64,000 nucleotides of DNA from an uncultured Modestobacter sp. (GTDB lineage: Bacteria > Actinomycetota > Actinomycetes > Mycobacteriales > Geodermatophilaceae): the NCBI RefSeq assembly GCF_947486615.1, contig NZ_CANKUD010000006.1:124001-188000 (forward strand), written 5' to 3'. Under the pieces are notes generated by a model, which was not told the DNA's origin, did no database searches, and saw only the letters and a list, made by a program, of their open reading frames with translations. How positions within the stretch are numbered: position 1 is the first letter of the stretch; every line of letters starts with the position of its first letter. Below, piece by piece: positions 63,177-64,000 of the stretch. A program made the translations under genes and the position numbers.

Positions 63177-64000
63177 TCAGGCGGGGACGCGCAGCGACAG
63201 CGGGTGCCAGGTGCGCCACCGGCCGGGCCGGACCGCCGCGCAGGTCAGCCGGTGCGCCTCGCCCGACAGCCGGCTCTCCACGGTGACCAGCACGTCGCCG
63301 GCCGGGCCGGCCAGCGTCACCTCGAACCGCTCGGCGCCCCCCTCCGGCGACTCGAGCGTCCGCACCCGCCGGGTGGCGAGGTCGTCGACGCCCAGCAGCC
63401 CGAGCTCCGAGCGGGCGTGCTGCTGCGCGGCCTGCGCGGCCGGCGCGACCCCGGCGCGGCCGCGCAACCACGGCAGCGCGACCTGGCCGGCCGCGTGTGC
63501 GGCGAGCAGCGCGGCGCCGTCCTCGGGCACCTGGCCGTAGACGAAGCCCCAGGGCAGGACGACGACGTTGGCGGCGAACCGGTCACCGCCCAGGTGGCTG
63601 GTCTCCCAGACGTCGGCCGGGACGCCGCCGGTGGGCAGCGCCCGGGCCAGCGGCCGGCCCCGCACCGCGCAGCAGACGTCGTGCGCCCCGTGGGTGCAGA
63701 CCAGGTAGGTGGGCACCTGCGTCGGCTCGCCGACCGAGCCGTCCCAGGGCCGCTCGAGCAGCTCGGCGTCGGACTCCCGGGTCGACCACGTGACCGTCTC
63801 CCGGCCCGGTGTGGTGTCGGCGACCGCCCAGCGCCGGCCGGAGTCGGCCAGCCGTTCCCCGGGCCGGCGCACCATCTGGATCCGCACGCCCAGCTCCCGC
63901 GCCCGGGCGGCCAGCCGGGAGGCGACCCGCCGGTCGAACCGGGACTCCAGCAGTGCGTCCCGGCCCCACGGCCCCGGCTGCTCCACCAGCAGCCACCGGC
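63177..64000 (-). CDS. Sucrase/ferredoxin-like family protein, 5' end off the window
   Basis: Partial gene; about 274 residues are present and the frame continues past base 64000, with RWLLVEQPGPWGRDALLES at the edge matching the interior of the family, so the real start lies outside. It contains the Cys-rich YLVCTHGAHDVCCAVRG and GDRFAANVVVLPWGFVYGQV, typical of this family, a relative of thioredoxin-like 2Fe-2S ferredoxins. The name is historical, and no sucrose-cleaving activity is implied. It is convergent with the phosphodiesterase gene, 3 nt between stops. Confidence 0.88.
   Translation of the reverse strand, partial: RWLLVEQPGPWGRDALLESRFDRRVASRLAARARELGVRIQMVRRPGERLADSGRRWAVADTTPGRETVTWSTRESDAELLERPWDGSVGEPTQVPTYLVCTHGAHDVCCAVRGRPLARALPTGGVPADVWETSHLGGDRFAANVVVLPWGFVYGQVPEDGAALLAAHAAGQVALPWLRGRAGVAPAAQAAQQHARSELGLLGVDDLATRRVRTLESPEGGAERFEVTLAGPAGDVLVTVESRLSGEAHRLTCAAVRPGRWRTWHPLSLRVPA

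Overview
The window is very GC-rich, densely coded actinobacterial chromosome. Gene content and order (qcr/cta respiratory genes, trpD, UvrC-like nuclease, NlpC/P60, PimB', FadD15, ArsA-like ATPase, PlsC, oligoribonuclease-like RNase, class II DAHP synthase, PknL, its HTH partner, prenyl synthase, MTHFR) follow the Mycobacterium tuberculosis Rv2172c-Rv2196 block. Two chemoreceptors, split carotenoid clusters and an apparent UAG-encoded selenoprotein point to Geodermatophilaceae (Geodermatophilus, Blastococcus or a close relative). This placement is inferred from content, not from a marker-gene search. No rRNA, tRNA, IS element, prophage or CRISPR array was seen.

Layout. 0.45-4.8 kb (-): ctaE-qcrC-qcrA-qcrB, the cytochrome bc1 part of the bcc-aa3 supercomplex. 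5-10.8 kb: receiver-like protein plus trpD, a DEDDh/GIY-YIG nuclease coupled to a stand-alone Lrp-type domain, and an NlpC/P60 hydrolase. 10.8-23 kb: cell-envelope and lipid genes (M48 protease, PimB', FadD15, SRPBCC, ArsA-like, ROK glucokinase, TIGR00300 enzyme, alpha/beta hydrolase, PlsC, RNase). 23-35 kb: chemoreceptor, aroG, threonine aldolase, gluconate permease, subtilase, endonuclease IV, PknL, FMN oxidase. 35-40 kb: carotenoid cluster 1 (crtYc-crtYd against crtE-crtI-crtB). 40-50 kb: metF, an ABC exporter with a LolA-like partner, second chemoreceptor, lipase, phosphatidyltransferase, PfkB kinase, flavin reductase. 50-56 kb (-): the redoxin gene with in-frame TAG, then carotenoid cluster 2 (CrtO/CrtI-like oxidoreductase, CruF, glycosyltransferase) behind YbaK and GNAT genes. 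56-61 kb (+): SOS box, DUF6504, HEPN, dnaE2. 61-64 kb: methyltransferase, phosphodiesterase, and a sucrase/ferredoxin-like gene cut by the window edge.

The main discovery candidate is the redoxin gene at 50132-50791 (-). A single in-frame TAG replaces the first redox residue of a C-x-x-C-type motif, about 190 intact codons follow, and a 7-bp hairpin with a GU apical loop sits 14 nt after the codon, as in a bacterial SECIS. At least four other genes here end in TAG, so any recoding must depend on context.

Two expression habits recur. TANNNT hexamers lie 6-8 nt before many start codons (16 cases), indicating leaderless mRNAs. Within operons, 4-nt GTGA/ATGA or 1-nt TGATG overlaps link genes. 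A dispersed hairpin repeat of about 59 bp sits at the 3' ends of five genes, always in the same orientation to the gene it follows.
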